A program made the translations under genes and the position numbers. This document shows, piece by piece, positions 1-9,627 of a stretch of DNA of 64,000 nt. The DNA lies in contig NZ_LR134116.1 of NCBI RefSeq assembly GCF_900635455.1, positions 1,302,001-1,366,000 of the forward strand. Direction: 5' to 3'. The notes under the pieces were generated by a model, which saw only the letters and a list, made by a program, of their open reading frames with translations, was not told where the DNA came from and searched no databases. The number at the start of each line of letters is the position of its first letter. Within the stretch, counting starts at the first letter, position 1. Source of the stretch: Yersinia intermedia. Its GTDB lineage: Bacteria > Pseudomonadota > Gammaproteobacteria > Enterobacterales > Enterobacteriaceae.

Positions 1-178
1 GCAGCATAATAAATGTGAACTCCTCACCGAACATTGCCAGCCGGCTATCTTCAATATTACAACCGCAGCTACTGACATGGCGGGTGATGGTATTCACGAT
101 TCCTGGGCGGTCAGCACCCAGTGCGGTAATGACCAGATAATGTTCATCAAGCTGCGGCAAAATCGCTCTTCCTGTCAT
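1..178 (-). CDS. gcvR: Glycine cleavage system transcriptional repressor GcvR (N-terminal part, runs off the left edge)
   Basis: Reading the minus strand from an ATG at 178 gives MTGRAILPQLDEHYLVITAL, then an ACT-type segment with ADRPGIV and CGCNIEDSRLA, which matches GcvR of E. coli closely. GcvR is a cytoplasmic protein with two ACT domains that binds GcvA and blocks activation of the glycine cleavage operon when glycine is scarce (family knowledge). Only about 59 codons are present. In-frame ATGs at 196 and 205 are alternative starts; 178 was chosen because an AGAG lies just upstream. It is divergent from dapA, as in E. coli. Confidence 0.85.
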   Translation of the reverse strand, partial: MTGRAILPQLDEHYLVITALGADRPGIVNTITRHVSSCGCNIEDSRLAMFGEEFTFIML

Positions 179-306
179 GCTCTTTGGGGTTACCATGGTA
201 AACATAAAAAAAACCTGCTGCCAAGCGCTTACAACACAGTTGTTTGCTTGCTTTTGGATAGAGGTCAAAAGTACCATGAGTAACTTGTTTAAGGAGGGGG
301 TGGGCA

Positions 307-342
307 ATGTTTACGGGAAGTCCAATGTTTACAGGAAGCATA
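307..342 (+). repeat. Imperfect 18-bp tandem duplication of the dapA start region
   Basis: Positions 307-324 and 325-342 are tandem copies of one 18-base unit matching at 14 of 18 positions; both begin ATGTTTAC and encode MFTGS. Each copy offers an in-frame start codon for dapA. The strong Shine-Dalgarno serves the first. Confidence 0.8.
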
Positions 343-1206
343 GTTGCACTGGTAACGCCGATGGACGACCAAGGTGTGGTCGATCGTGCAAGCCTGAAGA
401 AACTTATTGATTACCATGTGGCCAGTGGTACGGCGGCGATCGTCTCCGTGGGCACAACGGGTGAGTCTGCAACACTGAACCATGACGAACATGTTGATGT
501 GGTCATGCAGACGCTCGAATTGGCCGATGGCCGCATCCCAGTTATTGCCGGAACCGGCGCTAATGCCACCTCCGAAGCAATTTCTCTCACACAACGGTTT
601 AATAATACCGGCGTAGTGGGGTGTTTGACTGTCACGCCATATTATAATCGGCCAATGCAGGAAGGGTTGTATCAACACTTCAAAGCGATTGCTGAAAGTA
701 CCGATTTACCCCAAATTCTCTATAATGTGCCTTCGCGTACCGGTTGCGATATGTTACCGCCGACCATTGCTCGCTTAGCTAAGATTAAAAATATTGTTGC
801 TGTTAAAGAAGCAACAGGGAACTTAAGTCGGGTTAGTCAGATCCAAGTGCTGGTTGATGATGAAGATTTCATCCTGCTCAGTGGTGACGATGCGAGCGGA
901 CTGGACTTTATGCAACTGGGCGGCAAAGGTGTTATTTCGGTGACGGCAAACATTGCTGCGCGCGAAATGGCCGAACTTTGTGCCTTGGCGGCACAGGGTA
1001 ACTTTGCAGAGGCACGCCGTTTGAATCAGCGCTTGATGCCGTTGCATCAGCATTTATTTGTAGAAGCAAACCCAATTCCGGTGAAATGGGCCGCGAAGAA
1101 GCTGGGATTAATGGCGAATGACACTCTGCGTCTGCCAATGACCCCACTGACTGACCCGGCTAAACGGGTTGTGGAAGACGCGCTGAAAAGCGCAGGTTTG
1201 CTGTAA
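307..1206 (+). CDS. dapA: 4-hydroxy-tetrahydrodipicolinate synthase DapA
   Basis: Condenses pyruvate with aspartate semialdehyde, the first committed step of the diaminopimelate/lysine pathway; a cytoplasmic tetramer. The TIM-barrel signatures are visible: the GTTGES loop, the tyrosine in QILYN and the Schiff-base lysine in VKEATGN. Counting from the second methionine (codon at 325) puts these at Tyr133 and Lys161, exactly the E. coli numbering. The best ribosome site (AAGGAGG, 291-297) sits correctly for the upstream ATG at 307, which adds six residues produced by an imperfect 18-bp duplication of the start region. bamC follows 16 bases downstream in the same order as in E. coli. Confidence 0.95.
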   Translation: MFTGSPMFTGSIVALVTPMDDQGVVDRASLKKLIDYHVASGTAAIVSVGTTGESATLNHDEHVDVVMQTLELADGRIPVIAGTGANATSEAISLTQRFNNTGVVGCLTVTPYYNRPMQEGLYQHFKAIAESTDLPQILYNVPSRTGCDMLPPTIARLAKIKNIVAVKEATGNLSRVSQIQVLVDDEDFILLSGDDASGLDFMQLGGKGVISVTANIAAREMAELCALAAQGNFAEARRLNQRLMPLHQHLFVEANPIPVKWAAKKLGLMANDTLRLPMTPLTDPAKRVVEDALKSAGLL

Positions 1207-1222
1207 CTCTTAGGGAAATTTG

Positions 1223-2281
1223 ATGGCAATAACATTGCAAAAGTCGACGGTGGTAACGGTTGTGGGTGTTTCGCTGGCAATGCTGCTGGCAGGTTGCTCC
1301 ACTGACCAACGCTACAAACGCCAGGTTGGCGGTGACGAGTCTTATCTTGAAGCTCCTGGGCTAAAGCCGCTTAACTCACCGGCAGGAATGATTCTGCCAG
1401 TGCAGAATGGTGAGTTTGATATCCGTTCCGTCAACTCTCAAGGCGCAGTGGGTAAACAGTTGGACATCCGTCCTCCGGTACAACCACTGGCATTGCTTAG
1501 CGGTTCTCGCGCTGAAAATGCTAACGATACCAGCAAGCTATTGTTAGAAAATAGCCCGCAAAATCGTAACCTTTGGGCACAAGTTACTCGCGTTCTTCAG
1601 GATAAAAACTGGACGATAGCCAGCCGTCAGGATGCCAGCCAAACGTTGACAACTGACTGGGTCAAATGGAACCGTGCAGATGAAGACGTGCAGTTTGAAG
1701 GCCGTTATCAGATAAGTGTGCAGGAACAAGGTTATCAGTTGGTGTTAGTGGTGAAATCCCTTGCGTTACAGCAAGGTGGGCAACCGGTCACCAGCTATAC
1801 CGAAATCCAGCGCTACAACGGCGCAATGCTGAATGCCATTATCGAAGGTCTGGATAAAGTGCGTTCTGATAGCGAAAGCAGTCAGGCTTCCCGTAAAGTC
1901 GGCACGCTGGATGTGCAAAGCGGCAGCGATGATACTGGTTTACCGCAACTGATTGTACGTGCCCCTTATGCTGTGTTGTGGGAACGTTTGCCAGCCGCCC
2001 TTGAGAAGATCGGCATGAAGGTTAATGATCGTAGTCGTCCGCAAGGTTCGATTAACGTTACCAATAAATCCATGAGTAGCAGTGGTTGGGATGCGTTGGG
2101 GGCCAAAGACCCTGAATTGCCAGAAGGCGATTATAAGTTACAGGTCGGTGATCTCGATAACCGCAGTAGCTTACAGTTCATCGGTCCGAAAGGGCACACT
2201 CTGACTCAGTCTCAGAACGATGCTCTGGTCGCGGTGTTCCAGGCAGCATTTAGCCAAACTGGTGCTACAAGTACCAAATAA
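1223..2281 (+). CDS. bamC: Outer membrane protein assembly factor BamC (NlpB/DapX lipoprotein)
   Basis: Lipoprotein subunit of the BAM complex that inserts beta-barrel proteins in the outer membrane. A signal peptide ends in the lipobox LLAGC (Cys about residue 25). The mature protein carries the conserved [11 protein letters not shown] and [12 protein letters not shown] stretches of the N-terminal lasso and ends with two helix-grip domains, the second containing [12 protein letters not shown]. Length 352 aa, slightly longer than E. coli BamC (344). ATG 1223 is chosen over an adjacent TTG at 1220; AGGGA lies upstream. Probably cotranscribed with dapA. Confidence 0.95.
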   Translation: MAITLQKSTVVTVVGVSLAMLLAGCSTDQRYKRQVGGDESYLEAPGLKPLNSPAGMILPVQNGEFDIRSVNSQGAVGKQLDIRPPVQPLALLSGSRAENANDTSKLLLENSPQNRNLWAQVTRVLQDKNWTIASRQDASQTLTTDWVKWNRADEDVQFEGRYQISVQEQGYQLVLVVKSLALQQGGQPVTSYTEIQRYNGAMLNAIIEGLDKVRSDSESSQASRKVGTLDVQSGSDDTGLPQLIVRAPYAVLWERLPAALEKIGMKVNDRSRPQGSINVTNKSMSSSGWDALGAKDPELPEGDYKLQVGDLDNRSSLQFIGPKGHTLTQSQNDALVAVFQAAFSQTGATSTK

Positions 2282-2285
2282 AACC

Positions 2286-2305
2286 AAAGGGGCTTCGGCC
2301 CCTTT
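2286..2305 (+). terminator. Rho-independent terminator after dapA-bamC
   Basis: A perfect 8-bp stem with a TTCG tetraloop (AAAGGGGC...GCCCCTTT) lies five bases after the bamC stop codon. Its downstream side is only weakly T-rich. Confidence 0.75.
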
Positions 2306-2307
2306 AA

Positions 2308-2504
2308 ACCCGTCATACTTCAAGCTGCATGTGTGTTGGCTACGTTCAATCACCCGAATCACTTACAACACAGTAAGCTCATCGGGATTATGAGCCTCAT
2401 CAAAGGCTCACCCTACAGGTCAGCGCAGGCGCTGTTCAAAATGGTTTATAACCAATTTGTCATTCACTTGCCGCCTTCCTGCAACTCGAATTATTTAGGG
2501 TTTA
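2308..2504 (+). repeat. ERIC-type intergenic repeat, long form with internal insertion
   Basis: Starts CCCGTCATACTTCAAGCTGC and ends with a complementary segment, CTCGAATTATTTAGGG, forming the long inverted repeat typical of ERIC/IRU elements. Inside, CACCCGAATCACTTAC and GTAAGCTCATCGGG form the central stem. A segment of about 70 bases (about 2389-2460) is inserted relative to the short copies at 28441 and 57399. It fills the bamC-purC gap and would be transcribed with purC if the purC promoter lies upstream of it. Confidence 0.85.
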
Positions 2505-2550
2505 GTCATTTTATGGCGAGTTATATTTTCACATTACTGGAGTAATTAAG

Positions 2551-3264
2551 ATGCAAAAGCTAGCTGAGTTGTATCGTGGGAAGGCGAAGACCGTCTATAC
2601 CACCGAAAATCCTGACCTATTGGTATTGGAGTTCCGCAACGATACGTCAGCACTGGATGGTCAGCGCATTGAACAATTCGATCGTAAAGGGATGGTAAAT
2701 AACAAATTTAACCATTTCATTATGACTAAATTGGAAGACGCCGGTATTCCAACGCAAATGGAACGCTTGTTGTCAGATACCGAAGTGTTGGTCAAAAAAC
2801 TGGAAATGATCCCAGTTGAGTGTGTTATCCGTAACCGTGCAGCGGGCTCGTTGGTAAAACGCTTAGGAATAGAAGAAGGTTTGCAACTGAACCCACCACT
2901 GTTCGACCTGTTTTTGAAAAACGATGCCATGCATGACCCGATGGTCAATGAGACTTATTGCAAAACCTTCGGTTGGGCAACTGAAGCACAATTGGCGCGC
3001 ATGAAAGAACTGAGCTATTTGGCTAATGACGTGCTGAGTAAGCTGTTTGATGATGCCGGTTTAATCCTGGTGGACTTCAAGTTGGAATTCGGCCTGTTCA
3101 ATGGCGAAGTGGTGTTGGGTGATGAGTTCTCTCCCGATGGTAGCCGTTTGTGGGATAAGAAAACCTTGAACAAGATGGATAAAGACCGTTACCGCCAGAG
3201 CCTGGGTGGTTTGATTGAAGCCTACGAAGAAGTTGCACACCGTATCGGCGTAAAATTAGACTAA
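2551..3264 (+). CDS. purC: SAICAR synthetase (phosphoribosylaminoimidazole-succinocarboxamide synthase)
   Basis: Ligates aspartate to CAIR with ATP in de novo purine synthesis; a cytoplasmic enzyme. The 237-aa length equals the E. coli protein. Family signatures are present: the N-terminal GKAKTVY nucleotide-binding loop, the SALDG segment, [12 protein letters not shown], and LVDFKLEFG followed by [15 protein letters not shown] 2551 has a GGAG at about 2537-2540. It keeps its E. coli position after bamC but is separated from it by a terminator and an ERIC element. Confidence 0.97.
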   Translation: MQKLAELYRGKAKTVYTTENPDLLVLEFRNDTSALDGQRIEQFDRKGMVNNKFNHFIMTKLEDAGIPTQMERLLSDTEVLVKKLEMIPVECVIRNRAAGSLVKRLGIEEGLQLNPPLFDLFLKNDAMHDPMVNETYCKTFGWATEAQLARMKELSYLANDVLSKLFDDAGLILVDFKLEFGLFNGEVVLGDEFSPDGSRLWDKKTLNKMDKDRYRQSLGGLIEAYEEVAHRIGVKLD

Positions 3265-3294
3265 CCGCGCAATCGATTACGTTTGTCTGGCGCA

Positions 3295-3317
3295 GGGGAG
3301 ATAGCTGCTATCTCCCC
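3295..3317 (+). terminator. Hairpin after purC, probable terminator
   Basis: A perfect 10-bp stem (GGGGAGATAG / CTATCTCCCC) with a 3-base loop lies 30 bases after the purC stop. Only a weak T-rich run follows (TTGTTCTT). Confidence 0.6.
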
Positions 3318-3319
3318 TC

Positions 3320-3455
3320 ATTGTTCTTACTCAACGCCACCGCGTTGTTAGCTATGCTCACCTCTCGGCCCATCTCTGCTGCGAGGCCGCTGCAAACCGC
3401 ATTCAGGTAGGCTCCAGACAGATTTGTCTCTCACTTGCCACCTGATTGTACCGCT
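3320..3455. repeat. Candidate second intergenic repeat family, copy A
   Basis: This stretch shares an ordered set of words with 29355-29500: a GTTAGC block, CTCGGCCCA, then GAGGCCGCTGCAA followed by a CATTCA/CGTTCA block. It is not an ERIC copy. The remaining 3456-3581, upstream of ypfJ, shows no other recognised element. Confidence 0.4.
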
Positions 3456-3581
3456 AAGTACTTTGAGCATGTATGTGAATGCCAAATTCCCCGAATAGCA
3501 CCAATCATTTAAGCTTTTAATGGTATTAGCTAAACAGATTTCCTACGATAATATGTAAGGAAAATATCTGGGAGTATCGCT

Positions 3582-4451
3582 ATGCGTTGGCAAGGTCGTC
3601 GTGAAAGTGACAATGTAGAAGACAGACGCGGGGACGCATCCGGTGGTGGTGGCGGGTTCCGCCCTCCGATTGGCGGTAAGGGCGGTATTGTTATCCTGAT
3701 TGTAGTGTTGGTGGCGGGTTACTACGGGCTTGACTTGACCCCGCTGTTAAATGGCGGTGATCCGATGTCACAAACTCAAACACAGCCACGTTCCCCAAGC
3801 TCAGTCAGCACCAAAGATGATCAATATGCCAAATTCACATCAGTCGTTTTGGCGGATACAGAAGACGCTTGGAAACCTATTTTCCAAAAAATGGGGCGCA
3901 CCTATCAGGAGCCTAAACTGGTGATGTATCGTGGTGCAACTCGTACGGGGTGCGGCACCGGTCAGTCCGTTATGGGGCCGTTTTATTGCCCGGCGGACAG
4001 CACGGTTTATATCGATTTATCTTTCTATGAAGATATGAAGAATAAACTGGGAGCCGGAGGGGACTTTGCTCAGGCCTATGTGATTGCTCACGAAGTTGGC
4101 CACCATGTGCAGCATTTGATGGGTATTGATACTAAAGTGCGTCAGCAGCAACAGGGTGCATCTCAGGCTGAAGCTAATCGCCTCTCGGTCAAAATGGAAT
4201 TACAGGCAGACTGTTTTGCTGGCGTGTGGGGCAAAGCCATGGAAGACCAGCAGGTGTTGGAAGTGGGGGACTTACAAGCGGCACTAAATGCAGCACAGGC
4301 GATTGGGGATGATCGCTTACAGCAGCAAAGGCAAGGGCGTGTCGTCCCCGATAGCTTCACTCATGGCACATCACAACAGCGTTATACTTGGTTTAAACGT
4401 GGCTTCGATAGCGGTGATCCCAATAGCTGCAACACGTTCTCAACCCGTTAA
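3582..4451 (+). CDS. ypfJ: Putative neutral zinc metallopeptidase YpfJ
   Basis: Membrane-anchored protein of the neutral zinc metallopeptidase family; its substrate is unknown. Residues 1-30 are hydrophilic and glycine-rich. A single membrane segment follows (about 35-52, [14 protein letters not shown]), then an extracytoplasmic catalytic domain with HEVGHH at about 170-175 and a downstream ELQADCFAG segment that may supply the third ligand. The 289-aa length is normal for the family. ATG 3582 has GGGAG just upstream. It lies next to purC, as in E. coli. Confidence 0.88.
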   Translation: MRWQGRRESDNVEDRRGDASGGGGGFRPPIGGKGGIVILIVVLVAGYYGLDLTPLLNGGDPMSQTQTQPRSPSSVSTKDDQYAKFTSVVLADTEDAWKPIFQKMGRTYQEPKLVMYRGATRTGCGTGQSVMGPFYCPADSTVYIDLSFYEDMKNKLGAGGDFAQAYVIAHEVGHHVQHLMGIDTKVRQQQQGASQAEANRLSVKMELQADCFAGVWGKAMEDQQVLEVGDLQAALNAAQAIGDDRLQQQRQGRVVPDSFTHGTSQQRYTWFKRGFDSGDPNSCNTFSTR

Positions 4452-4531
4452 ATTGATCAGCTAAAATCATCGGCGTTACAGCGAACAGCGCTGTAGCGTC
4501 AGGTACGAAAAGTATAAATAGATTATCATAA

Positions 4532-5044
<513 letters not shown>

Positions 5045-5045
5045 C

Positions 5046-7037
5046 GTGATCAATGAGATTGTGGTCAGTCAGCCGCTGATGGCGCGGCAGGGGATACGGC
5101 GTTTACTGGTCCTCAGTGGCTGCGCAGATTGGTCGCGCCAGCAGGCATTAAATCTGCGTCAGCAACTGCCAGGTGATTGGTTATGGATAGCAGAACAGGC
5201 ACCTGACACTTGCAACGCAATTCCCCCGACAGCGGCTAAAACCTTACTTGGGCAGGAAGGGTTACATGGCGTATTTGATGCCACAGAGGGTTTGAATAGC
5301 GAGGCGCTGGCGGTGCTGGCTGGCGCATTGCAAGCTGGGAGCTGGCTGGTGCTATTAGTGCCGCAGTGGGACAGGTGGCCATGTTTACCAGACGCTGATA
5401 GCTTGCGCTGGAGCGAGCAACTCACCCCCATCACCACGCCGAATTTTATTCGCCATCTCCAACGTCAACTTCAGGCTGATCCCGATGTTATTTTGTGGCA
5501 ACAGAATCAGCCGCTATCTATACCTATGGCGTACTCTCGCCCGGACTGGCAGCAGCCCGACGGTTCCCCTACCACGGAGCAGCAAACTATCCTTCAACGC
5601 CTGATGCAGGCAGACCGAGGGACTTGGGTGCTGACGGCAGCCCGTGGGCGTGGTAAATCGACGCTGGCCGGTATGCTGGTGGCACAATGGCCCGGTAGCT
5701 GCTGGGTTACCGGGCCGGGTAAAGCTGCCACACAAGTACTGAGCGAGCGGGCAGGAGAGCGGGCACGTTTCTGGGCACCAGATGCACTGTTAGACTACTG
5801 CCGGTTAAACGACGTTAGCGGGGTTGACTGGCTATTGATCGATGAGGCCGCGGCTATCCCTGCCGCACTACTATCGGCGTTATTGGTGTATTTCCCACGG
5901 GCACTATTAACCACCACGGTGCAGGGCTACGAAGGCACCGGGCGCGGTTTCTTATTGAAATTCTGTACAACACTACGCGATTGGCATCCTCTGACGCTAA
6001 CAGACCCTATTCGTTGGGCCAGCGGTGATCCGCTAGAGCGCATCGTGGATGAAGTTATGCTATTTGACGATGAGCTACCACACCGCGAATCTCTCTCAGC
6101 GCCAGTCGATATTATGCCCTGTAAGCAGCGCGATTGGTTGCACCACCCCGAATTGCTGCGACGTTTTTATGGTTTGCTTGCCAGTGCGCATTATCGCACC
6201 ACCCCTCTTGATTTGCGGCGTTTGATGGATGCGCCAGGGATGCATTTTTCTGCGGCTAAGGTGGCTGATTCAGTCATTGGTGCTCTGTGGCTGGTGGATG
6301 AGGGGGGGCTTAGCAGTGCATTAGCCCATGCCGTTTGGGCAGGGAAACGGCGGCCAAAGGGGAGTTTGGTGGCTCAATCACTGGCTGCTCATAGTGGGCA
6401 ATGGCATGCACCAACCCTACTGTCGCGGCGTATCAGTCGAGTCGCCGTCGCGCCATCGTGGCGGCGGCAGGGGATAGCCCGGCAGATGATTGCCGCCGAG
6501 CTTGCGTGTGGGCAGCGCGAGAGGCTTGATTATATTTCAGTCAGTTTTGGTTATACCCCCGAATTAGAATGCTTCTGGCGTGCCTGCGGCTTTCATCTGG
6601 TGCGTATTGGTAGCCATAAGGAAGCCAGTAGCGGCTGTTACGCGGCAATGGCGGTATCACCCTTGAGTCCGGCGGGGCAATCGCTCTGTGAGGCAGCACG
6701 GCAGCAATTAGAGCGTGATTGGTATTGGTTGCAACAATGGGTAGACATCCCAACGCCCTTATCGTTATCCCCGCCTCAACAACCTGACATTTCCTTAAAT
6801 GACGACGACTGGCGTGAATTGGCTGGTTTTGCCTTTGCTTTTCGGCCGTTAGAAGCGAGCTTACCCGCTCTACAGCGTTTGTTATTACGCAGTCAATTAC
6901 CCCTTCCCGCATTAAGGTATTATTTACAACAGGGTATTTCGCCCGCGCAGATTGTTAACAATCTAGCCCTCACCGGGCGAAAAGCATTAGTGGCGCGCTG
7001 GCGGCAAGAGGCAGCCGAGGGGATGGCAGAGGGTTGA
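5046..7037 (+). CDS. tmcA: tRNA(Met) cytidine acetyltransferase TmcA
   Basis: ATP-dependent enzyme that makes N4-acetylcytidine at the wobble base of elongator tRNA-Met using acetyl-CoA. Domain order is visible: an N-terminal DUF1726-like domain, an RNA-helicase-type ATPase with Walker A ARGRGKST (about 199-206) and Walker [11 protein letters not shown] (about 260-269), [18 protein letters not shown], then a GNAT domain with [19 protein letters not shown] (about 460-478), and a C-terminal tRNA-binding tail. Length 663 aa versus 671 in E. coli. The GTG at 5046 has no strong ribosome site, so translation may be coupled to yeaL; an internal ATG at codon 12 is the alternative. Confidence 0.93.
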   Translation: MINEIVVSQPLMARQGIRRLLVLSGCADWSRQQALNLRQQLPGDWLWIAEQAPDTCNAIPPTAAKTLLGQEGLHGVFDATEGLNSEALAVLAGALQAGSWLVLLVPQWDRWPCLPDADSLRWSEQLTPITTPNFIRHLQRQLQADPDVILWQQNQPLSIPMAYSRPDWQQPDGSPTTEQQTILQRLMQADRGTWVLTAARGRGKSTLAGMLVAQWPGSCWVTGPGKAATQVLSERAGERARFWAPDALLDYCRLNDVSGVDWLLIDEAAAIPAALLSALLVYFPRALLTTTVQGYEGTGRGFLLKFCTTLRDWHPLTLTDPIRWASGDPLERIVDEVMLFDDELPHRESLSAPVDIMPCKQRDWLHHPELLRRFYGLLASAHYRTTPLDLRRLMDAPGMHFSAAKVADSVIGALWLVDEGGLSSALAHAVWAGKRRPKGSLVAQSLAAHSGQWHAPTLLSRRISRVAVAPSWRRQGIARQMIAAELACGQRERLDYISVSFGYTPELECFWRACGFHLVRIGSHKEASSGCYAAMAVSPLSPAGQSLCEAARQQLERDWYWLQQWVDIPTPLSLSPPQQPDISLNDDDWRELAGFAFAFRPLEASLPALQRLLLRSQLPLPALRYYLQQGISPAQIVNNLALTGRKALVARWRQEAAEGMAEG

Positions 7038-7150
7038 TGACAGTTATCTTTTATTGTCTTAAAACTCAATTTCTCATGATGTGTTGAAGAGGTTCTTAAG
7101 GTAAGGTATTCGCCATATTCAGGATGAGTATAGCGAGGATACCAGGCTAG

Positions 7151-7660
7151 ATGCACACGCACAGATTGGTCACTGAAGGATTAGTAAAAATTGAAGATGG
7201 CATGGGGTACATTGATATTGAATTTGTTTTTGCGGGAGATGAAAAACGTTCCATCACCGTGAGGCTAATGTTCTGTCCCCCCTCTTTAGATCCTGTGGCG
7301 GCAGCCACTATGCACAGTATGATTGGTAAAAAAATCAGAGGATTACTCGTTTTTGTTGTCAGTTTTTACAATAGGCAGCAGGAAGAGCTAAACCCGACAC
7401 AGATATTTGCAAAGCCTGAAGGCTCAATTGATCTACTGCTACATGAGTTACATTATCTCTATAGCGCGTTAGTTGACTTCATGCTCAGGGTGGCTGACAT
7501 TGAAAGCACACAACTTCTGTATTTCTCTGCCGAGAACGAAGCCTTAAATACGATATATCCAAGGTATGTTAAGCGGTTTGCCAGAGAGCGTAATCTCACC
7601 TACCTAAATGATGGAGCTTGTTATGCGATACGAACGCGGCACTACCCACACGAAGGGTAA
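7151..7660 (+). CDS. Hypothetical protein, 169 aa
   Basis: Not recognised. Begins MHTHRLVTEGLVKIEDGMGY and shows mixed alpha/beta composition, with a hydrophobic strand (IRGLLVFVVSFY, about 63-74), a helical LLLHELHYLYSALVDFML and a basic C-terminal part (YPRYVKRFARERNL). There is no signal peptide, clear membrane segment or catalytic motif. The ribosome site upstream of ATG 7151 is weak. Its last 38 bases overlap a small downstream frame that has a good ribosome site. It sits between tmcA and ypfH, where E. coli has no such gene. Confidence 0.6.
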   Translation: MHTHRLVTEGLVKIEDGMGYIDIEFVFAGDEKRSITVRLMFCPPSLDPVAAATMHSMIGKKIRGLLVFVVSFYNRQQEELNPTQIFAKPEGSIDLLLHELHYLYSALVDFMLRVADIESTQLLYFSAENEALNTIYPRYVKRFARERNLTYLNDGACYAIRTRHYPHEG

Positions 7661-7769
7661 AATTGATTTTAAAGCGATTCATGATGGCAAAGTCGAAATG
7701 TTCAAACGATTTATGGCCGCTAAAGAAGTTGCTGAGCGCAAAGGCGAAGTGATAGTAAAACCGCTTTGA
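7623..7769 (+). CDS. Small basic protein, 48 aa, overlapping the preceding gene
   Basis: Frame MRYERGTTHTKGKIDFKAIH through GEVIVKPL, rich in Lys and Arg. ATG 7623 follows a GGAG at about 7613-7616, and the frame overlaps the upstream gene by 38 bases in a different frame. The ORF stops 24 bases before a clear terminator hairpin, which fits a two-gene transcription unit. No family is recognised. It could be an antisense-free overlap artefact, but the ribosome site, lysine-rich composition and terminator placement favour a real gene. Confidence 0.5.
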   Translation: MRYERGTTHTKGKIDFKAIHDGKVEMFKRFMAAKEVAERKGEVIVKPL

Positions 7770-7793
7770 TCTCATCTCTTTATAATGATAATG

Positions 7794-7817
7794 AAAACAG
7801 GCTAATTGGCCTGTTTT
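7794..7817 (+). terminator. Rho-independent terminator
   Basis: A perfect 9-bp stem AAAACAGGC / GCCTGTTTT with a 6-base loop lies 24 bases after the stop of the 48-aa frame. It closes the transcription unit containing the two hypothetical genes. Confidence 0.75.
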
Positions 7818-7976
7818 GTTGATAGGAAATTATTCGAGTAAATCGATTACCCATCGAGTCAGATCCCGCATCCGCCGTTACCTTCAATAATTCCCACCAA
7901 CTCCATCAATAAAACCCAATATCTCTCCGAAACCAGCGGCGTATAGTATTGTCATTTAATGATTAAAGGCCGCTTG

Positions 7977-8612
7977 ATGAATCAGACTTCTATCGTAGTG
8001 CAGCAACCTGCAACGCCAGAACAATTAATACTGTTGTTTCATGGTGTTGGTGATAGCGCCGCTGGAATGGCACCGGTTGGTAGCCATTTTGCACAAGCCT
8101 TTCCTCAGGCGCTGGTAGTCAGTATTGATGGTACATTCGCCAGTGGCATGGGGAGTGGACGTCAGTGGTTCTCAGTGCAAGGTATTACTGAGGATAGTCG
8201 CCAGGAACGTGTTGACGCCGTGATGTCGCAATTCATTGATATTGTACGTCATTGGCAACAGAAGAGTGGCCTTGGGGCACCACAGACCACTCTGGTCGGT
8301 TTTTCGCAGGGCACAATTATGTCACTAGAGGGTGTGAAAGCTCAGCCGCAGTTAGCCGGGCAGGTTATTGCGTTCAGTGGGCGTTTTGCGACGTTACCAC
8401 AACAACCCATCGCTGACGTGGTGATCCATTTTATTCATGGTGAGCAGGATGGCGTGATTCCTATGGGGTATGCCAAAGCGGCAACCAGTAGCTTACTGGT
8501 TTTGGGCAGTCGCGTAACATTGAATCTGGATGCCAATACTGGGCATGGTATTAATCAACCAATGCTCAAACTGGCTATCGACCATTTGCGTGATGATATT
8601 GCTGGGAGGTAA
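7977..8612 (+). CDS. ypfH: Putative carboxylesterase/phospholipase YpfH
   Basis: Alpha/beta hydrolase of the carboxylesterase/phospholipase family, cytoplasmic, active on short acyl esters in E. coli. LLFHGVGDS near the N-terminus gives the oxyanion loop, GFSQG contains the nucleophilic serine, HGEQDGVIP carries the acid and NTGHGI the histidine. ATG 7977 is chosen (211 aa) because AAAGG precedes it and E. coli YpfH starts at the equivalent place; an upstream in-frame ATG at 7959 has no ribosome site. Confidence 0.9.
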   Translation: MNQTSIVVQQPATPEQLILLFHGVGDSAAGMAPVGSHFAQAFPQALVVSIDGTFASGMGSGRQWFSVQGITEDSRQERVDAVMSQFIDIVRHWQQKSGLGAPQTTLVGFSQGTIMSLEGVKAQPQLAGQVIAFSGRFATLPQQPIADVVIHFIHGEQDGVIPMGYAKAATSSLLVLGSRVTLNLDANTGHGINQPMLKLAIDHLRDDIAGR

Positions 8613-8621
8613 TTCACCCTG

Positions 8622-8644
8622 ACGAAGGGGGCTGGCCCCTTCGT
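8622..8644. terminator. Terminator hairpin between ypfH and ypfN (convergent)
   Basis: A perfect 9-bp stem ACGAAGGGG / CCCCTTCGT with a 5-base loop, located 9 bases after ypfH and 20 bases beyond the stop of the convergent ypfN. It probably serves both directions. Confidence 0.65.
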
Positions 8645-8663
8645 TTGAGATATGAGTCGAGCT

Positions 8664-8861
8664 TTACTTATTTTTCTTGTTCTTATCCGGCCAGTCGTCA
8701 TCGTCGTCCCATTGCGCATTGTTATCGCGATGAGGCGGTAATTCCGGTTTGTTTTTTAAAAAACGTTTATGATCAAGGCGGCGTAATTCCTTTATACCGT
8801 TTAAGATAATCCCCGCAAGCAGGATAAGTATGATCCACCAATAATCTGCTAACCAGTGCAT
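8664..8861 (-). CDS. ypfN: UPF0370 membrane protein YpfN
   Basis: A 65-aa protein with one N-terminal membrane helix ([19 protein letters not shown]) and a cytoplasmic acidic tail with KPELPPHRD and WDDDDDWP, which is essentially E. coli YpfN. Function unknown. The start at 8861 (MHWLAD) has GGAAGGA upstream and matches the family length; the frame remains open for 13 more codons upstream. Confidence 0.9.
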   Translation of the reverse strand: MHWLADYWWIILILLAGIILNGIKELRRLDHKRFLKNKPELPPHRDNNAQWDDDDDWPDKNKKNK

Positions 8862-8880
8862 GGTTAAGTTCCTTCCGTTG

Positions 8881-8960
8881 ATATACCCGTCATCTTTCAA
8901 ACTGCCGGTGTTGGCTGCCTAAGTTTGCCGCCTTCCTGCATCTTGAAATCTATAGCGTAT
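8881..8960. repeat. ERIC-type repeat, internally deleted short form
   Basis: Has both ERIC ends (TACCCGTCATCTTTCAAACT and TTGCCGCCTTCCTGCATCTTGAAATCTAT) but lacks the central CCCGAATCACTTAC...ATCGGG segment. Its right end reaches the 3' end of the M15 peptidase gene (stop at 8950). Confidence 0.7.
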
Positions 8961-9627
8961 GAATAAATCGTGAAAAAATAATGGGTAAATGGCTTGCCAG
9001 CCACTCACTACCTGCCACATCCTGTGATTGCCAAGCTTCTAGTAGAATGTTGGGTGTCAGTAAATGTTCTGCCGCAGCAGCTAACGGGCGATAACTCAGG
9101 TGCCAAGGTTCTGCTGCAATACCGCCGTTGTCTTCGCTAAATGGCCGGTAAAAACCAAATTCAGCCATATGAACATCCAACCATTGGGTCAACGGATAAA
9201 AATAGCCGCCAGTATCGTATTCCCATGGCTCCAGTTGTAATTTTGTTTCTGCGGGCAACAGGGAGGGATCGTAAATATCCAGATCACTGCCCCAGTGGTG
9301 GCGGCTGGCCCCTGGCAGGGCAGACCAGCGCAAAATAGCTTCACAGCGGGCCTGAGCATCAAGTTGGCGAATGTCCATCGGCTGGCTGTCTTTATCTAAT
9401 ACTGGTCGCTCGCCGCGAAATTTACCATTCCAGATCGCTAATTGGCGGTCAAAATCGCGAAAAGTGCTGGCAGGCTGTAAATCGAACCCCGCCCGCGCAG
9501 CGGCTTGCTGCATGGCTTGAAAAGCGGCAACAGCCTGTGGTTGCAAACGATGGTTGCCGCTTAACACCGCCAGATGATCGGTTGAACGGCCGGTAAGCAT
9601 CTGTGGTGTTAATGTATTAGTTGTCAT
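8950..9627 (-). CDS. M15-family (VanY-type) D-alanyl-D-alanine carboxypeptidase
   Basis: A 225-aa zinc peptidase predicted to trim peptidoglycan stem peptides. The M15B signature is complete: [11 protein letters not shown] (about residues 107-117) supplies the first His and Asp ligands, and EPWHLSYRP (about 172-180) supplies the catalytic Glu and last His. No obvious N-terminal signal peptide is present (it starts [11 protein letters not shown]), so whether it is exported is unclear. Its start overlaps the dapE stop by four bases (ATGA), which shows translational coupling. Confidence 0.85.
   Translation of the reverse strand: MTTNTLTPQMLTGRSTDHLAVLSGNHRLQPQAVAAFQAMQQAAARAGFDLQPASTFRDFDRQLAIWNGKFRGERPVLDKDSQPMDIRQLDAQARCEAILRWSALPGASRHHWGSDLDIYDPSLLPAETKLQLEPWEYDTGGYFYPLTQWLDVHMAEFGFYRPFSEDNGGIAAEPWHLSYRPLAAAAEHLLTPNILLEAWQSQDVAGSEWLASHLPIIFSRFIHTL

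Noticed and set aside
2333..2545. 70-aa open frame between bamC and purC
   Set aside because: It lies almost wholly within an ERIC repeat; similar peptides appear from the copies at 35928 and 57399 only because the repeat is shared. No ribosome site or family match.
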